Assembly (NCBI GenBank): GCA_023426545.1 | Contig: JAFAAN010000171.1 | Location: forward strand, 206,846-270,845 | From: Pseudomonadota bacterium | Lineage (GTDB): Bacteria; Myxococcota; Myxococcia; Myxococcales; Myxococcaceae | Direction: 5' to 3' | DNA: 64,000 nt | Part shown: positions 62,003-64,000 of the stretch, piece by piece | Layout of the letters: each line of letters starts with the position of its first letter | How positions within the stretch are numbered: the first letter of the stretch is position 1 | Position numbers and translations under genes: made by a program | The notes under the pieces: model-generated | What the model was told of the DNA's origin: nothing | Databases searched by the model: none | What the model saw: the letters and a program-made list of their open reading frames with translations, nothing else

Positions 62003-63376
62003 ATGGAGCCCCCCCACTACGAAGTCCCGACGCCTCCCGAGGCCCTGCTGAGCCGGTACAACGTCTCCGGGCCCCGCTACACCAGCTACCCCACGGCGCC
62101 CGAGTGGCGGAAGGACTTCGGCCCCGAGCACCTGCTGGCCCGGCTGGAGCGGGCCGGCGCCCAGCCGAGCACCACGCCCCTGTCGCTGTACGTCCACCTG
62201 CCTTTCTGCCGCAGCCTCTGCTGGTACTGCGGCTGCAACGTCGTGGTCAGCAAAGACCGGGGCGCGGCGGACCGCTACATCGACCATCTGGTGATGGAGC
62301 TGGACCTGGTGGTGGAGCGGCTCGGCGCGCGGCGCACCCTCTCGCAGGTTCATTGGGGCGGCGGGACGCCGACCTTCCTGGATGAGGCGCAGCTGGAGCG
62401 GCTGTGGACGGCGCTCACCCGCCGCTTCCGCGTCGCGCCGGACGCGGAGGTGTCCATCGAAGTCCACCCGGCCCTGACGACGCCCGGCCAGCTCACGCTG
62501 CTGCGGAGCCTGGGCTTCAACCGCGTGTCCATGGGCCTGCAGGACTTCGACCCGCGCGTTCAGCAGGTCACCAACCGCATTCAGTCCGCCGAGGACACGC
62601 GTGCGCTGCTGGAGCATGCGCGGCTGCTGGGCTTCAAGGGCGTGAACTTCGACCTCATCTACGGCCTGCCGCACCAGGAGGCGGCGGGGTGGGCGCTCAC
62701 GCTGGAGACCGTGCTGTCGATGCGGCCGGACCGGCTGGCCGTCTACTCGTTCGCCTTCATGCCCGAGGTGCTGAAGCACCAGCGGCGCATGCCGGCGGAG
62801 GCCATCCCCGGAGGACGTACCAAGCTGGAGCTGTTCCGCGCCGCCTACGCGGCCTTCGTGGACGCGGGCTACCGGCCCATCGGCATGGACCACTTCGCCG
62901 TCCCGGAGGACGAGCTGTCACGCGCGCAGGCCGAGCGCCGGCTGGGCCGCAACTTCCAGGGCTACACCGTCCAGGCCGCGTCGGACGTGGTGGCCCTGGG
63001 CAGCACCGGCATCAGCGACGTGGACGGGGCGTATGCGCAGAACGTCCGCGCCCTGCCGCGCTACTACGAGCGGGTGTCCCAGGGCTGCCTGGCCACCGAG
63101 CGCGGCCTGGCGCTGACGGAGGATGACCAGCGGCGCCGCGCCGTCATCACCCGGCTGATGTGCAACTTCTGGGTGGACCTGGGGCCCGACGCCACCGGGT
63201 ACTTCGCCCCGGAGCTGGAGCGGCTGCGCGCGTTCGAGGACGACGGCCTGGTGACGCGCACCGGCACGCAGCTCGAGCTGACGCCCCTGGGCCGCCTCTT
63301 CGTCCGCAACGTAGCGATGGTCTTCGACGCGTATCTCGCGGGGGCGGAGCGGCCCCGCTTTTCCCGCACGGTGTGA
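62003..63376 (+). CDS. hemN: Oxygen-independent coproporphyrinogen III oxidase HemN
   Basis: This is a 457-residue radical-SAM enzyme of haem synthesis. The 4Fe-4S motif is HLPFCRSLCWYCGCN with Cys69, Cys73 and Cys76 and the extra Cys78 of HemN. GGGTPTFL and the QDFDPRVQ region follow, and the length is typical. It works without oxygen and would supply haem to the cbb3 oxidase at low oxygen. I chose the ATG at 62003 because GGAGGAGGG lies upstream. Confidence 0.93.
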   Translation: MEPPHYEVPTPPEALLSRYNVSGPRYTSYPTAPEWRKDFGPEHLLARLERAGAQPSTTPLSLYVHLPFCRSLCWYCGCNVVVSKDRGAADRYIDHLVMELDLVVERLGARRTLSQVHWGGGTPTFLDEAQLERLWTALTRRFRVAPDAEVSIEVHPALTTPGQLTLLRSLGFNRVSMGLQDFDPRVQQVTNRIQSAEDTRALLEHARLLGFKGVNFDLIYGLPHQEAAGWALTLETVLSMRPDRLAVYSFAFMPEVLKHQRRMPAEAIPGGRTKLELFRAAYAAFVDAGYRPIGMDHFAVPEDELSRAQAERRLGRNFQGYTVQAASDVVALGSTGISDVDGAYAQNVRALPRYYERVSQGCLATERGLALTEDDQRRRAVITRLMCNFWVDLGPDATGYFAPELERLRAFEDDGLVTRTGTQLELTPLGRLFVRNVAMVFDAYLAGAERPRFSRTV

Positions 63377-63388
63377 AGGGGACAGGTC

Positions 63389-63967
63389 ATGGATGCATTG
63401 GATGTGTTGAGCCAGGAGCACCGCCAGATTCAGCGCGTGTTGCAGGTCCTGGAGCGGGCGGTGGCGAAGGGCCGTGACGGCGAGTTCGTGCCAGCCTCGC
63501 TCTTCCTGCGGGCCGGGAACTTCTTCCTCACGTTCGTGGACGGCAGCCACCACGCGAAAGAGATGGTGCTCTTCCAGACGATGGTGGCGCACCGGCTGCC
63601 GCTGGCGCCCGGGCTGCTCGCGCAGGTCTCCGGCGAGCACGGCACGGGCGGCGAGCACGCGGTGGCGCTGCTCTGCGCGGCCGAGTCGATGCTGCGCGGC
63701 GGCGAGACGGACCCCTCGCGCATGCTCGACGCCGCCGAGGACTGGCTGCGGCTGTACCGCGGGCACACGGCCGTGGAGGAGGCGCAGGTGTTCCCCATGG
63801 CGCGGCGGTTGTTGCCGGCGGGAGTCCTGGACCGGATGCGGACGCGCTTCGCTCGCATCGAGGCCTCGCATGGCTCGCTGGGCGAGGCCGCGGAGGCCAT
63901 GGAGCGCGCCTTCCTGCCCGTGCCGCGCGCGCGTGGCGGCCTGCGTGGCCCGGTGTGCTCGTTCTGA
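63389..63967 (+). CDS. Hemerythrin domain-containing protein
   Basis: This is a 192-residue four-helix protein with the hemerythrin ligands His11 (QEHRQI), a His-His-x-x-Glu segment (SHHAKEMVLF, His55, Glu58) and later HTAVEE. It binds a di-iron site. Family members bind oxygen or sense it, or repair iron-sulfur clusters after nitric oxide stress. Its place right after hemN fits a low-oxygen role. It begins 12 bases after the hemN stop, so they are co-transcribed. Confidence 0.85.
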   Translation: MDALDVLSQEHRQIQRVLQVLERAVAKGRDGEFVPASLFLRAGNFFLTFVDGSHHAKEMVLFQTMVAHRLPLAPGLLAQVSGEHGTGGEHAVALLCAAESMLRGGETDPSRMLDAAEDWLRLYRGHTAVEEAQVFPMARRLLPAGVLDRMRTRFARIEASHGSLGEAAEAMERAFLPVPRARGGLRGPVCSF

Positions 63968-63980
63968 AACGCGAAGGGCG

Positions 63981-64000
63981 CCGCGGAGTCAGCTCCGCGG
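63981..64000 (+). terminator. Hairpin at the window end, probable terminator
   Basis: CCGCGGAG and CTCCGCGG form a perfect eight-pair stem with a four-base loop, 14 bases after the hemerythrin stop. The window ends at the stem, so any following T-run cannot be seen. Confidence 0.45.

Overview
The window is about 64 kb of very GC-rich bacterial DNA. It has strong third-position G/C bias, many GTG and TTG starts, and tightly packed genes whose start and stop codons often overlap. The gene content is typical of a myxobacterium, most likely the Myxococcus/Corallococcus group. Indicators are an Alternative Complex III operon, a cbb3 oxidase cluster, FHA and receiver-XRE signalling proteins, an orphan type VI VgrG, many lipoproteins, and predicted sigma-54 promoters. 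The assignment comes from gene content and was not checked by a search. I saw no rRNA, tRNA, CRISPR array or intact insertion sequence.

Layout. 0-1 kb: a biotin carrier and an enoyl-CoA hydratase-like protein, probably the end of an acyl-CoA carboxylase operon. 1-5 kb: a receiver-XRE regulator, a double-FHA membrane protein and a divergent rhomboid protease with a long soluble tail. 5-16.8 kb: two paralogous secreted proteins, a GT39-type glycosyltransferase followed by an ABC exporter, an SPFH protein with a possible sigma-54 promoter, a CotH-like lipoprotein and an M3-type metallopeptidase lipoprotein. 16.8-23 kb: EpmA, PlsC and pyrophosphatase in one overlapping operon, a TonB-like protein, and an NAD-salvage pair (nicotinate phosphoribosyltransferase plus nicotinamidase-like protein).

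23-29 kb holds the most interesting locus. A VgrG with a C-terminal transthyretin-like extension is followed by a LysM-amidohydrolase fusion and then by an unrecognised 395-aa protein. Together they look like an orphan type VI secretion tip-effector module. 29-36.9 kb: glycerate kinase, a YkgJ protein, a 23S rRNA methyltransferase-like protein, FxsA, an acyltransferase, a DUF2279-like lipoprotein, a MauG-type peroxidase and a small membrane protein.

37-46 kb is a complete actABCDEF operon. It is headed by a diheme cytochrome c and a NarI-like cytochrome b protein, and preceded by a strong sigma-54 promoter match with two upstream 11-bp repeats. 46-54 kb contains an oxidoreductase, a SEC-C protein, and then a patch of lower GC that looks accessory. 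That patch has an Asp-box lipoprotein with a tandemly duplicated start region, a gene remnant, a small Cys-rich lipoprotein, two tandem terminators, and a TetR-hydrolase operon with a clear operator. 53.9-64 kb is the cbb3 oxidase cluster: SafE-like protein, CcoI, CcoS, a fused CcoN-CcoO, CcoQ, a single-heme CcoP and CcoG. HemN and a hemerythrin follow. The two respiratory blocks would together carry electrons from quinol through Alternative Complex III to a high-affinity oxidase, with haem supply and metal insertion encoded alongside.
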